Shown here piece after piece: positions 45,809 to 56,754 of a stretch of 64,000 bases of DNA. The notes under the pieces are model-generated. The model had not been told where the DNA came from, searched no databases, and saw only the letters and a program-made list of their open reading frames with translations. The stretch spans positions 310,001 to 374,000 of the forward strand of contig CAVPBI010000019.1 in the NCBI GenBank assembly GCA_963701735.1, given 5' to 3'. This stretch comes from CAWABB01 sp963701735. Its GTDB lineage: Bacteria; Bacteroidota; Ignavibacteria; UBA10030; UBA6906. The position numbers and the translations under genes were made by a program. Within the stretch, counting starts at the first letter, position 1. The number at the start of each line of letters is the position of its first letter.

Positions 45809-46669
45809 TCAGCGGGCCGCGGCTGCTCCGTACACCATTGCCTCGAGGCGTGCGACGCGCTCCTCCATCGGCGGATGCGTGCTGAACAGCTTCATCAATC
45901 CGCCGCCGGTCAGCGGGTTCACGATGAACATGTGCGCCGTGGCGGGAGACGCCTGCATCGGGATCTCGTGCGCCTTCGCGTCGAGCTTCCGGAGGGCGCT
46001 CGACAGCGAAAGGGGGTTGCCTGCGATCTGTGCGCCGCCCTCGTCCGCAAGAAACTCGCGCGAGCGGGAGATCGCCATCTGAACCATCATCGCCGCGATC
46101 GGCGCGACGATCATCATGGCAATCCCGGCGATAGGATTTCCGCCCTCGTCGTCGGAGCTTCTGCCGCCCCCGAAGATCATCGCCCACTGGGCCATGTTGG
46201 CGATCATGCTGATCGCACCTGCCATCGTCGCCGCGACTGTTCCAACCAGGATGTCGCGGTGCTTGACGTGCGCGAGCTCGTGCCCGATCACGCCCCGCAG
46301 CTCGTCGCGCGTGAGCGTGCGCATGATGCCCTGCGTGACTGCCACGGCCGCGTTCTCCGGATTCCGTCCGGTCGCGAACGCGTTGGGCTGGTCGCTCGGG
46401 ATCACGTACACTTTCGGCATCGGGAGGTTGGCCCGGTTGCTCAGCTCCTGCACCATCTGGTAGAGGTCAGGGGCGTCAGCCTGCGTGACCGGCTGAGCCT
46501 TGTACATCCGAAGGACCAGCTTATCGCTGAACCAGTAGGTCCCGAAATTCATGACGGCGGCAAGGACAAAAGCCATGATCATCCCGCCTTCGCCGCCCAG
46601 CAGCCTGCCGATGAAGACGAGCATAACTGTCAGGATCCCCATCAGGAGGAATGTCTTCATGGTGTTCAT
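45809..46669 (-). CDS. htpX: HtpX-type M48 membrane metalloprotease
   Basis: 286 residues; zinc protease that degrades misfolded membrane proteins. Two N-terminal membrane segments (FLLMGILTVMLVFIGRLL; MIMAFVLAAVMNFGTYWF), the zinc motif GHELAHVKHRD, two further membrane segments (VAATMAGAISMIANMAQ; GIAMMIVAPIAAMMVQM) and the third ligand in SREFLADEGGA. The family motif DQPNAFATGRNPENAAVAVTQG is complete. ATG 46669 is used as the family start; the frame is open 47 codons more. An AT-rich stretch at 46720-46735 may contain the promoter. Confidence 0.95.
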   Translation of the reverse strand: MNTMKTFLLMGILTVMLVFIGRLLGGEGGMIMAFVLAAVMNFGTYWFSDKLVLRMYKAQPVTQADAPDLYQMVQELSNRANLPMPKVYVIPSDQPNAFATGRNPENAAVAVTQGIMRTLTRDELRGVIGHELAHVKHRDILVGTVAATMAGAISMIANMAQWAMIFGGGRSSDDEGGNPIAGIAMMIVAPIAAMMVQMAISRSREFLADEGGAQIAGNPLSLSSALRKLDAKAHEIPMQASPATAHMFIVNPLTGGGLMKLFSTHPPMEERVARLEAMVYGAAAAR

Positions 46670-46907
46670 CGTGTCATCAACCCTGCATTGTTTGTGAAGA
46701 ACGGACGTGTACGGAAGGAACAATAATATAGAGAATCGCGTAAACAGAAACGACGCCTCTGATATAGGAACACGCCGGAGGGGGTGGACGTTCCGTGCAA
46801 ATACTCCCAAAACCCGTAAAATCGGCTTGCTTCTTCAAAAACCCGCGCCTATCTTGATCGCGAGATCCCGCCCCAGGTCAACGAGCCCGTCCACGCCGGA
46901 CCACTCA

Positions 46908-47535
46908 ATGTCGAAACACACACCATCTGCTGATAGGCATCGCCGGCGGCACCGGTTCCGGGAAGACGTCTGTCACCAACGCGATCGCCGCGGAGTTCGG
47001 GAGCGACGCGCTCCTGGTCGTGCAGCACGATTCCTACTACCGGGACATCGGCGAGTACCGCGGCATTTCCCCTTCGGAGATCAATTTCGATCATCCCCGC
47101 GCGCTGGAGACGTCGCTGCTGATCGAACACCTTTCACGCTTGAAGGCAGGACAGCCCGTGGAGCAGCCTGCCTACGACTTTTCCACCCACCGCAGGTCCG
47201 CCCGGACGGTGCGGCTGGAGTCCCGCGCTGTCATCCTCGTGGACGGGATTCTTGTCCTTGCCGAGAAGGAACTGCGGGACCTTCTGGATATCAAGATCTT
47301 CGTCGATACCGATGCCGACGAGCGGTTCATCCGCAGGCTGCGGCGTGACATCAACGAGCGGGGGCGGACGCTCGAGTCGGTCATCGGCCAGTATCTATCC
47401 ACCGTGAAGCCGATGCATCTGGAATTTGTCGAGCCCAGCAAGCGCTGGGCCGATGTCATTATCCCCGGGGGGGCGGAAAACACCGTCGCCGTCGGCATGG
47501 TTGTCACAATGATCCGGCAGAGGGTCGGCACGTAA
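46908..47535 (+). CDS. udk: Uridine kinase with a frame break at the N-terminus
   Basis: Phosphorylates uridine/cytidine with ATP or GTP (pyrimidine salvage). P-loop GIAGGTGSGKTSV, QHDSYYRD, INFDHPRALE and YDFSTHRR are family signatures; the protein would be about 208 residues. The in-frame part begins without a normal start: the next one inside is GTG 47020, after the P-loop. ATG 46908 lies in another frame and joins the kinase frame if one AC unit is added to the ACACACAC run at 46916-46923, giving MSKHTHHLLIGIAGG. Either the assembly lost one AC or a CTG starts the protein. Confidence 0.88.
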
Positions 47536-47579
47536 TCCTGCCGGAAAGGACATGTATATTCACCAACAGTGGAGTTCAC

Positions 47580-50066
47580 GTGAAGCGCATAGCTCTTGCA
47601 TTTGCGGTGGTGGCAGCCGTCATGCTTCTCGCGGGCTGCGGAAGCTCTGAGTCCGCGACCACGGGTGGCGCGAACCAGGCCCCCGGGGCGAAGCCCGGCG
47701 GCGACAAGAAGGAAGGCATCAAGCCGTTCGCCGACGTCATCACCAAGGAGGCAAAATCCGATTCCGGGGTCTTCAATGTATACCGCGTGAAGCAGAAGTG
47801 GTACTACGAAATCCCCGCCGGCGAACTCGGCAAGGACTTCCTGCTTATCACCACGCAGGCGAAGGTGCAGACCGGTCTCGGCTACGGCGGCGACTACGTG
47901 AACACCCAGGTGGTCAGGTGGGATCGCAACGGTGAGCGGATACTTCTCCGGAGTTTCCTCTATAACGTCGTGGCAGCCGACAGCCTGCCGATCCACTATG
48001 CGGTTGAAAAGGCGTCGAATCCTCCGATTCTCGCGGCGTTCGATCTGCAGGCATACAACAGGGACAGCAGCGCGTTCGTCATCGATGTGACCGACTTCTA
48101 CACATCGGACATGACGGAGATCGGCCTCAGCCGCGGAGCGCGCGAGCAGTTCAAGGTCCGGCGGCTCGACGGAAAACGCTCGTTCATCGACTCCGTGACC
48201 GCGTTCCCGACGAACGTCGAAGTGGATGTCACGCTGACCTACGACGCGGGGCAGGTGCCGGAGGACAACGCCTTGAGCACGATCACGGTGACGCTGCATC
48301 ACTCAATGGTCCGCCTGCCTGACCAGCCGATGCTGCCGCGCCTTGCCGACGAGCGGGTGGGCTACTTCACCACGGAGCAGACCGACTTCGGCATGAAATC
48401 GCAGCGAGCGGAGCGGCGAGAGTACATCACGAGATGGCGGCTCGAGCCCGGCGACTCGGCTGCGTATGCGCGCGGGGAGCTGGTCGAACCCAAGAAGCCG
48501 ATCATCTTCTACGTCGACCGCGGCGTGCCGGACGTCTGGCGCCCATGGCTGAAGAAGGGGATCGAGGACTGGCAGCCGGCGTTCGAAAAGGCCGGCTTCA
48601 AGAACGCGATCCTCGCCAAGGACCCGCCGGATCCGAAGGACGATCCCGATTGGAAGTCCGAGGATGCACGGTATTCGACGATCCGATGGCTGCCGTCTCC
48701 GATCGAGAATGCCTACGGTCCATCCATTGCCGATCCGCGGAGCGGCGAGATCCTGGACGCGGATATCGGGTTCTTCCACAACGTCATGAACCTCGCCAGG
48801 AACTGGTACTTCGTGCAGACCGGCGGGGTGGATCCCGCGACTGACAAGCTTCCGCTGCCGGACAGCCTGATGGGTGAGCTGCTCCGCTACATTGCCGCGC
48901 ATGAGGTCGGTCATTCGCTCGGATTCCCGCACAACATGAAGGCCACGTCGCAGTACCCCGTGGACAGTCTCCGCAGCCGCACGTTCACGGAGAAGTACGG
49001 GACAGAAGCGTCGATCATGGACTATGGCCGCTTCAATTATATAGCGCAGCCGGGGGACAACGCGCGTCTGATCCCGATGCTCGGGCCGTACGATTTCTTC
49101 GCCACCGAATGGGGGTACCGGGCATTTCCCGGCGTCACGTCCCCTGATGACGAAAAGCCGATGCTGAATCGCATCGCTGCCAGGCAGGAAACGGAGCCGT
49201 ATCTGCGCTTCGGCGGTCCCGACATGGTCGACCCGACCTCCCAGACGGAGGACCTCGGGGCGGATCCTATTGCGGCAACGCGCTACGGACTGGCGAACAT
49301 CAAGCGGGTGGCCGACAAGCTCATCACAGCCACGACGAAGGAGGGGGAGGACTACGAGACGCTGCGCGAGATCTACACGCAGGTCGTAGGGCAGAGGAAC
49401 CGCGAGCTCGGGCATGTCGTGGGGCTCATCGGCGGAGTGACGAGAACCACACGGGTCGCCGGTCAGGCGGGCATCGTGTACGAGCCGGTACCGCGCGAAC
49501 GGCAGAAGGCTGCGATGGACTTCCTCGTTGCCGAGGGTTTCCGCAAGCCCACCGAGATCCTGAAGCCGGAGATCCTGTCGTTGATCGAGCCGACGGGGAC
49601 GCCCGAACGCGTGCTCGCGGCGCAGCGCGCTCTGCTGGACGGCGTGATGAACAACTCCCGCATGGCCCGGCTCGTGGCGCAGGAGGGGCTGGCCGCGCCC
49701 GGGCAGAAACCGTACAAGCTGAGCGACATGCTTGGCGACCTGCGCAAGGGCGTCTGGTCCGAGGTGTACGGGTCAAAGGTTGAGGCTGACATCTATCGGC
49801 GCAATCTTCAGCGCGCGTATCTGGACATCGTGAACACGAAGCTCAACCCGGCACCGACGGCTGCGCCGGCCGGCATGCCGGCCCAGTTCACCGCATTCTT
49901 CGCGCCGCCTCCGGGCGAAGCGAAGGCGCTCTTGCGCAGCGAGCTGTTGGACCTCGACGCACAGATCGCCCGCGCACTTCCGAAAGCGTCGTCCCGTGAG
50001 ATGAAGGCGCATCTTACGGACGCACGGGCGCAGATCAAACGTATACTGAATCCTGAAGGGAAGTAA
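47580..50066 (+). CDS. Lipoprotein zinc metalloprotease, DUF5117/DUF4953 type
   Basis: 828 residues, intact. Lipobox LLAGCGSS after a short signal peptide, then DUF5118/DUF5117-like strands (residues about 60-320) and a zincin domain with HEVGHSLGFPHN (HExxHxxGxxH) near residue 441, followed by the Met-turn-like ASIMDYGRFN. A helical C-terminal part completes it. Such proteins sit in the envelope of Bacteroidota and Acidobacteria and their substrates are unknown. Start is GTG with GGAG six bases upstream; 44 bases separate it from udk. Confidence 0.9.
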   Translation: MKRIALAFAVVAAVMLLAGCGSSESATTGGANQAPGAKPGGDKKEGIKPFADVITKEAKSDSGVFNVYRVKQKWYYEIPAGELGKDFLLITTQAKVQTGLGYGGDYVNTQVVRWDRNGERILLRSFLYNVVAADSLPIHYAVEKASNPPILAAFDLQAYNRDSSAFVIDVTDFYTSDMTEIGLSRGAREQFKVRRLDGKRSFIDSVTAFPTNVEVDVTLTYDAGQVPEDNALSTITVTLHHSMVRLPDQPMLPRLADERVGYFTTEQTDFGMKSQRAERREYITRWRLEPGDSAAYARGELVEPKKPIIFYVDRGVPDVWRPWLKKGIEDWQPAFEKAGFKNAILAKDPPDPKDDPDWKSEDARYSTIRWLPSPIENAYGPSIADPRSGEILDADIGFFHNVMNLARNWYFVQTGGVDPATDKLPLPDSLMGELLRYIAAHEVGHSLGFPHNMKATSQYPVDSLRSRTFTEKYGTEASIMDYGRFNYIAQPGDNARLIPMLGPYDFFATEWGYRAFPGVTSPDDEKPMLNRIAARQETEPYLRFGGPDMVDPTSQTEDLGADPIAATRYGLANIKRVADKLITATTKEGEDYETLREIYTQVVGQRNRELGHVVGLIGGVTRTTRVAGQAGIVYEPVPRERQKAAMDFLVAEGFRKPTEILKPEILSLIEPTGTPERVLAAQRALLDGVMNNSRMARLVAQEGLAAPGQKPYKLSDMLGDLRKGVWSEVYGSKVEADIYRRNLQRAYLDIVNTKLNPAPTAAPAGMPAQFTAFFAPPPGEAKALLRSELLDLDAQIARALPKASSREMKAHLTDARAQIKRILNPEGK

Positions 50067-50068
50067 GC

Positions 50069-50696
50069 ATGGGAGCCCCTGTCGTTCACTGGGAGATCAC
50101 GCGACGGGCAACGTGTCCCGCTGGCCTGAAGAGGGTTCTAGGATCGCTGCTTGCCGCGCTCCTGATCGTCCTGCTCTTGCCGCTCTATATTCTCATCTAT
50201 GTCGCGATCAAGTTTGATTCGCGCGGTCCGGTGATTTTTGTGCAGGAGCGCTGGGGGATGCATACTCGGCGGTTCAAGATGTACAAATTCCGGACGTTGA
50301 GGCACAACGCACCGGATCCGACCCCGAAGTATGAGATGCTGGAGAACGATGCGAGAGTGACTAGAGTGGGCGCCGTGCTACGCAGAACCAGTCTGGACGA
50401 ACTGCCTCAGCTGTTCAATGTCGTGATCGGCAACATGAGTCTCGTCGGTCCACGCCCGCTTGTCGAGTGGGAGAGCAAGGAATGCCTTCGGAATCATGCC
50501 GAGCGATTTCTGGTGAAACCGGGTATCACCGGACTCTCGCAGGTGTACGCGCGCAACGCGGTCGACCTGTCCGCCCGTTTGACTGGACGTGGAGTACGTC
50601 CGGCGGTGGAGCCTCCTCCTTGATGTTCGGATTCTGTTCATGTCACCATTCAAGGTTGCCGCGACGGAAGGAATCTACCCGCATTCGCACGACTGA
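50069..50696 (+). CDS. Sugar transferase initiating polysaccharide synthesis, frameshifted at the end
   Basis: Polyprenyl-phosphate sugar-1-phosphate transferase of the WcaJ/PglC (bacterial sugar transferase) family, about 208 residues. One membrane segment (SLLAALLIVLLLPLYILIYVAI) precedes the catalytic core: FKMYKFRTLRH, RVGAVLRRTSLDELPQLFNVVIGNMSLVGPRPL and FLVKPGITGLSQV. Near 50585 the frame changes; the usual ending VEYVRRWSLLLDVRILF is read in another frame to a stop at 50696. It lies two bases after the metalloprotease stop and heads the glycan cluster. Confidence 0.85.
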
Positions 50697-50710
50697 TGCC
50701 CTGAGCTGCA

Positions 50711-51600
50711 ATGACCCCTGATCTCCGCGATCCCATCTTGTCTGTTGTCATCCTGAACCACAACTCAGGCCGGATGCTGCTGGATTGCCTCGATAGCCTT
50801 TTCGGGGATGCCCTGCCGGAGAACGCAGAGGTCATCATACCCGATAATGCCAGCACTGACAACAGTCTCGAGTTGGCTGAGGCGAAATGGGGGGCACGGG
50901 TACGGATCATTCGCAATGGAGCCAACAGGGGGTTTGCCTGGGGCAACAATATCGGGATGCGGGCCAGCACGGGCAACATCGTGTGCCTTCTCAATCCCGA
51001 CACCACCATGCATCCCGGTGCGATGTCAACGCTGGTCTCGTTCCTGGACCATCACCCTCAGGCCGGCATTGTCGGCCCAAGGTTCTCAACAGTGACGGGT
51101 CATTTCAGCTCTCCGCAAAACGTTCGATCCCGGACCCCTTCGACGCCATCTCCCGGGCCCTCCTTCTGAGTAAGCTCTTTCCTCGCAGCCCGCGCTTTGC
51201 GCGATACAACCTCACCTACCTAGATCCGGATGTAACGCAGCAGGTCGACGCCTCCACGGGATGCTGCATGATGGTGCGTCGCGAACTCATCGAGTCGGTG
51301 GGGATGCTGGATGAGGAGTTCTTCATCTACTGCGAAGACGTCGACTGGTTCCTGCGGGCCAAGAAAGCGGGCTGGCAGGTCTGGTATGTTGCGTCCGCGG
51401 TCATTGAGCATCACCATGCGTACTCGGAGAGGTTCAGAAAGTACGCCGCCGTGAAGGATTTCCACGACTCCATGATTCACTTCTACCGTAAGCACTACGC
51501 GTCGAGGTATCCCCGCGTCTTCAATTGGTGCATCTACGGCGCGGTGTACGCGAGGATGGTCGCCATGATGGGCCTCAAGACGCTGAGGCGGTGGAAATAG
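50711..51600 (+). CDS. Family 2 glycosyltransferase, frameshifted
   Basis: About 296 residues, joined across one frame change near 51077. GT-A signatures: SVVILNHNSGRMLLDCLDSL, the acidic site in PDNASTDNSL, NRGFAWGNNIGMR, and LLNPDTTMHPGAM as the DxD-like element; in the second piece GCCMMVRRELIESVGMLDEEFFIYCEDVDWFLRAKKAGW, typical of rhamnosyltransferase-like GT2 enzymes. It lies between the sugar transferase and a second GT2 gene. Donor and acceptor sugars are unknown. Confidence 0.85.
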
Positions 51601-51623
51601 CATGGCGGCGGCTACAGCCGGGC

Positions 51624-52560
51624 GTGCGAGACCCCGTCGACATCGGCCACGTCCCGAAGGTGTTCGCCGTTGTGGTGTGTATGAACGAGCGGGAGGACGT
51701 GATCCGCTGTGTTCGCTCCCTCCTCGAAACCGAGTATCCGGGCATTCGAGTGATCGTCGTGGATAACGCATCCACCGACGGGAGCGTGGAGGCGCTTCGC
51801 GCTGAGTACCCCTCGATGCAGATCTTGAGGAACGAACGAAATGTCGGGTACGCCGCGGGTGCGAATTGCGGCATTCGGGTGGCTCTCGAGCAGGGGGCAG
51901 AGTATGTCCTGGTCTCCAACAGCGACATCGTTGTCGACAGACACTTCCTCGCGTTGGTGATCGGGTAGCGGAAGGATTGCCGGAGGCGGGGGTGCTGATC
52001 CCGGCAATCGAACGCGGGGGATCGGGCAGAGATCCATTACGCCGCGGGACGATGAGCCGGTTGTTGTGACAGGTCTCACGACGACCTGGAGGTCGGCATC
52101 GCTCATGCGGGCGGGCGAGCCGGTCGAGGTGAATTTCGTCAACGGTGCCATTGTGCTCTTCAGGCGCGGCGTGTTCGAGCGGTTGGGGTTGCTCGACGAG
52201 AGATTCTTTCTGTACCATGACGACAACGAGTTCTCCATCCGATACGGGAAGGAATTTCGGATGATGTACGTCCCGCGCGCCGTTGTGTATCATGTGTGCG
52301 GAGCGGGTGTGGGGTGGAGAGGGTACAGCGAGACATATCTGTACTATTACACCCGAAACCGCATGCTGCTTTTCAACGGGGAGACGGCGGGCTACCGAGC
52401 CTATGTCATGGTCTTCATCGTTGTGAACGCGGCCGCGAAATCGCTCGTGATCGCCACCAATTTCCTCTCCCGCCGGACGATGGCGCAACGGCAGTTGCGC
52501 GCGCTGTGGCTGGGCGTTCGAGATGGCATACGAATCTGGGCATATGGGCCAGACGACTGA
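51624..52560 (+). CDS. Second family 2 glycosyltransferase, frameshifted
   Basis: About 312 residues in three pieces (frame changes near 51960 and 52040). The first has VFAVVVCMNEREDVIRCVRSLL, VDNASTDGSVEAL, NVGYAAGANCGI and VSNSDIVVD; the last has NGAIVLFRRGVFERLGLLDERFFLYHDDNEFSIR. A GTG at 51624 is the likely start. Towards the end a hydrophobic segment (AYVMVFIVVNAAAKSLVIA) may touch the membrane. Same type as its upstream neighbour but not a close copy. Confidence 0.8.
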
Positions 52561-53661
52561 TATCCGTGCACAGCGCATCGGCAGCATCTCGAGGAAACAC
52601 CTCCTCGCCGTCCGGGAGTACTGGACGTGGAAGAAGCTGCTCAACCTTGCCATGAGCGCGGTCGAAGAGAAGAGCCTGACGGAGCGGGTGCGTGCGATGC
52701 CGTACACTGCCACAATCGACGTGACCAATGCGTGCAATCTGCGTTGTCCTGGCTGCCCCACGGGGCTCGGCCTGTCCGGCAGGGCGAAATCGATGATGAG
52801 CCTTGAGATGTTGCAGGCGTTCCTCGACCAGACGGCCGAGTATCTTCTGGTTGCCCACCTCTATAACTGGGGAGAACCGTTGCTCCATCCGCGCATCGCG
52901 GACATCGTCCGGCTGGTGCACGAGCGGAGGATCTTTACAAGCATGAGCAGCCACCTCAGTATCGATCATCCGGAGCTTCTCGTGCAGGTATGTGATGCCG
53001 GCTGGACAACCTGATCGTCAGCTCGAAGGAGCTTCGGAAGGTACCTACGGGCGGTACCGGCCCGGCGGCGACTTCGAGCTTGTCCTTGCGAAAAGCGCGG
53101 ATCGGGGCTCAGAAGCGAAGCGTGAAGGGGCAAAGGCCGATCATCGAATGGCAAATGCTGGGCTTCCGCCACCTGGAGGAAGAAATCCCGAGAGCGGCGG
53201 AGCGTGCCCGCGCCCTGGGGGCGGACTGGTTCACCGTCAGGGGAGCGATGGCGCCGGACTCATGGCAGCCTTCGGACGACGCCCTGAAGGGAGAATTCTA
53301 TGGCGGCCAGGGCCGATGCGGGCTCCTATGGCACAACGTGACGCTCCAGGCCGACGGGGGCATCGCGCCGTGCTGTTTTCTGTACCATCAGGAGGACGAC
53401 TTCGGCCACGCCTCCGACGGTGCGATCCGTGACATCAGAAACAACCATCTGTTCCGAACTGCAAGGCTGCTGTTCGATCCCGGAGCGAAGGTTGGCGGGA
53501 TAGATGACATGAACCATCCTTGCCTGCGGTGTCCCGTCGTGCACAAACAGGAACATCTGCGTGAAGTGCTTGCCTCACGCCCGGAAGCGGTTGCGACTGA
53601 CGAGTTCATGTCCATTGTGGCCGATCGGGACGAACTGACGGCGATCCGGTCGAAGTTCTGA
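52523..53661 (+). CDS. Radical SAM/SPASM-like protein, frameshifted
   Basis: About 379 residues, overlapping the end of the preceding glycosyltransferase gene. The radical SAM cluster motif is CNLRCPGC in IDVTNACNLRCPGCPTGLG, followed by YNWGEPLLHPRIADIV. Frame changes lie near 53003 and 53030-53090; the middle piece contains SEGTYGRYRPGGDFE, normal for the family after LDNLIVS. The C-terminal part has a SPASM-like cysteine set (GRCGLLWHNVTLQADGGIAPCC and CLRCPVVHK). The gene neighbourhood suggests sugar or glycan-lipid modification. Confidence 0.82.
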
Positions 53662-53672
53662 CCTCTTCGCAG

Positions 53673-55142
53673 ATGCCGAATCATGAGCCGGAGTTGACGC
53701 GCATGAAGGTCTGCCTCGCAAATCTTCCTTGGGAAGTTGACCAGCAATGGGGGATCAGGGCCGGGTGCAGATTCCCGAATCTGATGCCGAAGAATCATAA
53801 TTCGTATCTCCCGTTTCCGTTCCTCCTGGCCTATACTGCATCGTTCCTTGAAAGCAAGGGCGTCCCGGTTCTCCTGATCGACGGGATCGCCGAGCGGTCG
53901 AGCCTCGACGATGTCCTCGCACGGATCCGGTCGTACGCGCCGGACGTCCTGCTCATCGAAAGCGCCACCACATCGTTGAAGTATGATCTCGCCGCCCTCG
54001 CGCAGGTCAAAGCCGCGAGCCCGGCGGTGCGCACCGCCGTCTGCGGGCCGCACGTGAGCATGCTCCCGGAGGAGGCGCTTGCATCACCCTCCGTTGACTT
54101 CGTGATCATAGGCGAACCGGAACTGACCACCCACGAACTGGCGTGCGCCCTCATTGATGGCCGGGATCTGGGTGGGATATCGGGACTTGCCTTCAAGGGA
54201 GCGGGAGGAGGGATAGTGGTGAACGCCCGTCGCCCCATGATGACCGACATCGATTCCCTCCCGTATCCCAGGCGGTCCGGGCTCCCGATGCACAAGTACA
54301 ATGTGCCGGGCTTTCCCTCCCCGGTGGTGTATATGTACGCCAGCAGAGGGTGTCCGTATGTGTGCAATTTCTGCCTCTGGGTCCAGACGATTTTTGACAA
54401 ACACCGGTACGTAGCGCGCTCGCCCACAAAGATTGTTGACGAAATCGAGCATGTTCTGGCGGAATTCCCGGAAACGAAGAGCCTCTTCTTTGATGATGAC
54501 ACATTCAACATCGGGCAGGAGCGGCTTCGCGCGTTCGCGGCAGAGATGAGTCGAAGGAAGATCCGCACCCCGTGGGGAATGAATGCGCGCGCGGACCACT
54601 GGGATCGTGAGCTCATCCGAGAGCTCAAAGAAACCGGTCTCTTCAATGTCCGCTTCGGGATTGAATCAGGAGATCCTGATGTGCTTGCGCGGTCCGGGAA
54701 GGAACTCGATCTCGACGAAGCGAGGGAGAACCTGCGGTTGTTTCACGAGCTCGGGATCAAGAATCATCTGAACTTCATGATTGGATTGGCCGGGGAAACG
54801 TGGTCGTCGGTAGCCAGGACGGTGGCCTTCGCAAAGTCCGTACCTGCCGATTCTGTCCAGTTCACGGTTGCAGTGCCTTTTCCGGGAACCGAGTACTACA
54901 ATGAGCTCGAGGCGCGCGGGTTGCTCGTGTCCAGGAACTGGGATGACTATCATGCGGCCGCATCCGCCGTCATGAGTACCGAAGAGATGTCGTCGCGCGA
55001 GATTGAGAAGGCGATCAAGAAGGTACGGCGGCAAATCTATCTCTCCCCGCGGTTCATCATCCGCAGATTCGGTTACATCCGTAACGCGCGGGATGCGATG
55101 GCAATCCTGCGTAAGGGCATGAGCTTGTTGAAACCGTCATAA
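53673..55142 (+). CDS. B12-binding-domain radical SAM protein
   Basis: 489 residues (about 479 if ATG 53703 with GGAG ten bases before it is used). N-terminal Rossmann-type B12-binding-like domain (YTASFLESKGVPVLLIDGIAERS; LLIESATTSLKYD; VCGPHVSMLPEEAL) without the DxHxxG motif of true cobalamin binders. The radical SAM core has CPYVCNFC in ASRGCPYVCNFCLW and FFDDDTFNIGQERL. The group includes enzymes acting on lipids, hopanoids and cell-surface polymers. Follows the other radical SAM gene by 11 bases; the polysaccharide unit ends here. Confidence 0.88.
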   Translation: MPNHEPELTRMKVCLANLPWEVDQQWGIRAGCRFPNLMPKNHNSYLPFPFLLAYTASFLESKGVPVLLIDGIAERSSLDDVLARIRSYAPDVLLIESATTSLKYDLAALAQVKAASPAVRTAVCGPHVSMLPEEALASPSVDFVIIGEPELTTHELACALIDGRDLGGISGLAFKGAGGGIVVNARRPMMTDIDSLPYPRRSGLPMHKYNVPGFPSPVVYMYASRGCPYVCNFCLWVQTIFDKHRYVARSPTKIVDEIEHVLAEFPETKSLFFDDDTFNIGQERLRAFAAEMSRRKIRTPWGMNARADHWDRELIRELKETGLFNVRFGIESGDPDVLARSGKELDLDEARENLRLFHELGIKNHLNFMIGLAGETWSSVARTVAFAKSVPADSVQFTVAVPFPGTEYYNELEARGLLVSRNWDDYHAAASAVMSTEEMSSREIEKAIKKVRRQIYLSPRFIIRRFGYIRNARDAMAILRKGMSLLKPS

Positions 55143-55213
55143 GGAGCTCTGCGCCGCGGCATCGACCCTTCCGGGCTACGGTGCGGCGTCATGTGCGGGT
55201 TCCACCGCTGTGC

Positions 55214-56646
55214 TTACTGCTCCGCCGAGGAGGGATCCCTCGACAGCGTAGAGGCCTCCAGCACCCGCGAGATGCCCGCGGATGCCGGGATCGTCTTGAC
55301 CACCGGGCCGAAGCGAATGAGATACCCGGTCGACGGCTCGAGGTTTCCGATCACCACCCTGCTTTGCCTGCGTGGGGCTCCTTGCCTTCGCCAGCCGGGC
55401 TTATTCGCCGATGCGTCACGCGCAGCCTCCAGCTCGATCCGTCCTCGCTTGCTTCTGCATAGGGCGTGACTGCCGAGGGGAGCGTCCATTCGACGACGAT
55501 GTTCCTGGCGCCCGCGGTGATCTCCGCGGCCTCCTCGTCCTTCCCCCTGGGCAGGATCACCACCCGGTCGTAATCGGCCACGACGATCTCCTTCGCGCCG
55601 AGCAGATCGATGCCGTGCGGCGCGATGAATCCGCCGATAAGCTTTGCCTTCCAGGTCCGCACGATGGTGCCGCTGGCATCAACCTGATGCACGGCAGGAT
55701 TTCCGGTGTCAGTCACGTAGACGGATCCGTCGCGGTCGGCAACAAGCGCGGCGGCATGGACGAGCGGCCCCCGCACCGTGTCCGGGCTGCCATCCCCGGC
55801 CGAGGCCTCGCGCAGGCTGACAATGAGCCGGCCGTCTGAAATTCTGTACGTCCTTCCTCCGGCGGAGACCTCCGTCGTCGCGCGCACCGGGAATCTCGGC
55901 GGCACCTGGGTCAATAACTTCCCTTTCAGGTCCATCGCCAGCAGGAGATTGCGCTCGGGATCGTGCACGACGACATTTCCGGCGCCCGCGCGGACGTATC
56001 GCAGGCGATGCATGGATAGCTCATGCGAAGCACGGGACGCCTGGCCAGGGTTTGGCCCCGGGCGAACCACCAGATTCCGGAATGAGGCTGAGGCGTCCGT
56101 CGATCGAAGGCCGATCCATCCGCCCGGACAGACAAGCTCCTGTGTCTCGACGACAGGGGCGCCGTTGACGAGGATGTCGTATGTGCGGGCTCGCGGATCG
56201 ATACTGATCGCGAGCGTCATCCATCCGTCGATCGGCGGTGGCAGCGAGTTCTTGCCGGTCAATTCATCCGCACGCGAGCCTCGCATCAAGCCGGTCTCGA
56301 TCGTCGTGGCGGTGACACGGACGAAGTGCCCGACGGTGGCATCAGCGGTGTCATCCAGACCGAACAGCACTGTTGCGCCGGAGCCGGTCATGCCCGCCTC
56401 GATCATCAGGGGAGCCGCTGCGGACCGGTACATCCGGTGGATGATGAGGCCTTCGGGCGAATCGGCGGTAATCTGCGCCATCCCATCTGCAAGTTTCCAT
56501 GTGCCGGAGCACTGGCGCCAGGCGGTCTCGACAGGTTCACGGAGAAGGTCCCCCGGGTCTGCGGGAGGAGCGACAGGAGCAGCAACAGCAGTCACAGTGA
56601 GAATCACGCTCACTATCAGCGGGAGGGGCGCGTATCGCACATGCAT
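55214..56646 (-). CDS. Secreted protein with NHL-like repeats, frameshifted near the end
   Basis: About 477 residues: signal peptide (PLPLIVSVILTVTAVAAPVA), a concanavalin-like domain (about 40-190, with DGWMTLAISIDPRARTYDILVNGAPVVE), then a propeller-like region with NHL-type strands (VADRDGSVYVTDTGNPAVHQVD; PHGIDLLGAKEIVVADYDRVVIL) and an Fn3-like end (WTLPSAVTPYAEASEDGSSW). The frame changes near 55370; the normal ending IGNLEPSTGYLIRFGPVV is in another frame to the stop at 55214. No T9SS signal is seen. Substrate binding of a sugar or polymer is a guess. Confidence 0.72.
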
Positions 56647-56754
56647 GGTTCTCTCCGGGCTCGTACGCGAGGACGCTATGGTTGTCCCTCAGAGGTACAC
56701 ATCCCATGCCCGGGGGAGATGCGGCGGAAATGCGAAAAACGGGGAGGAGAGGGT

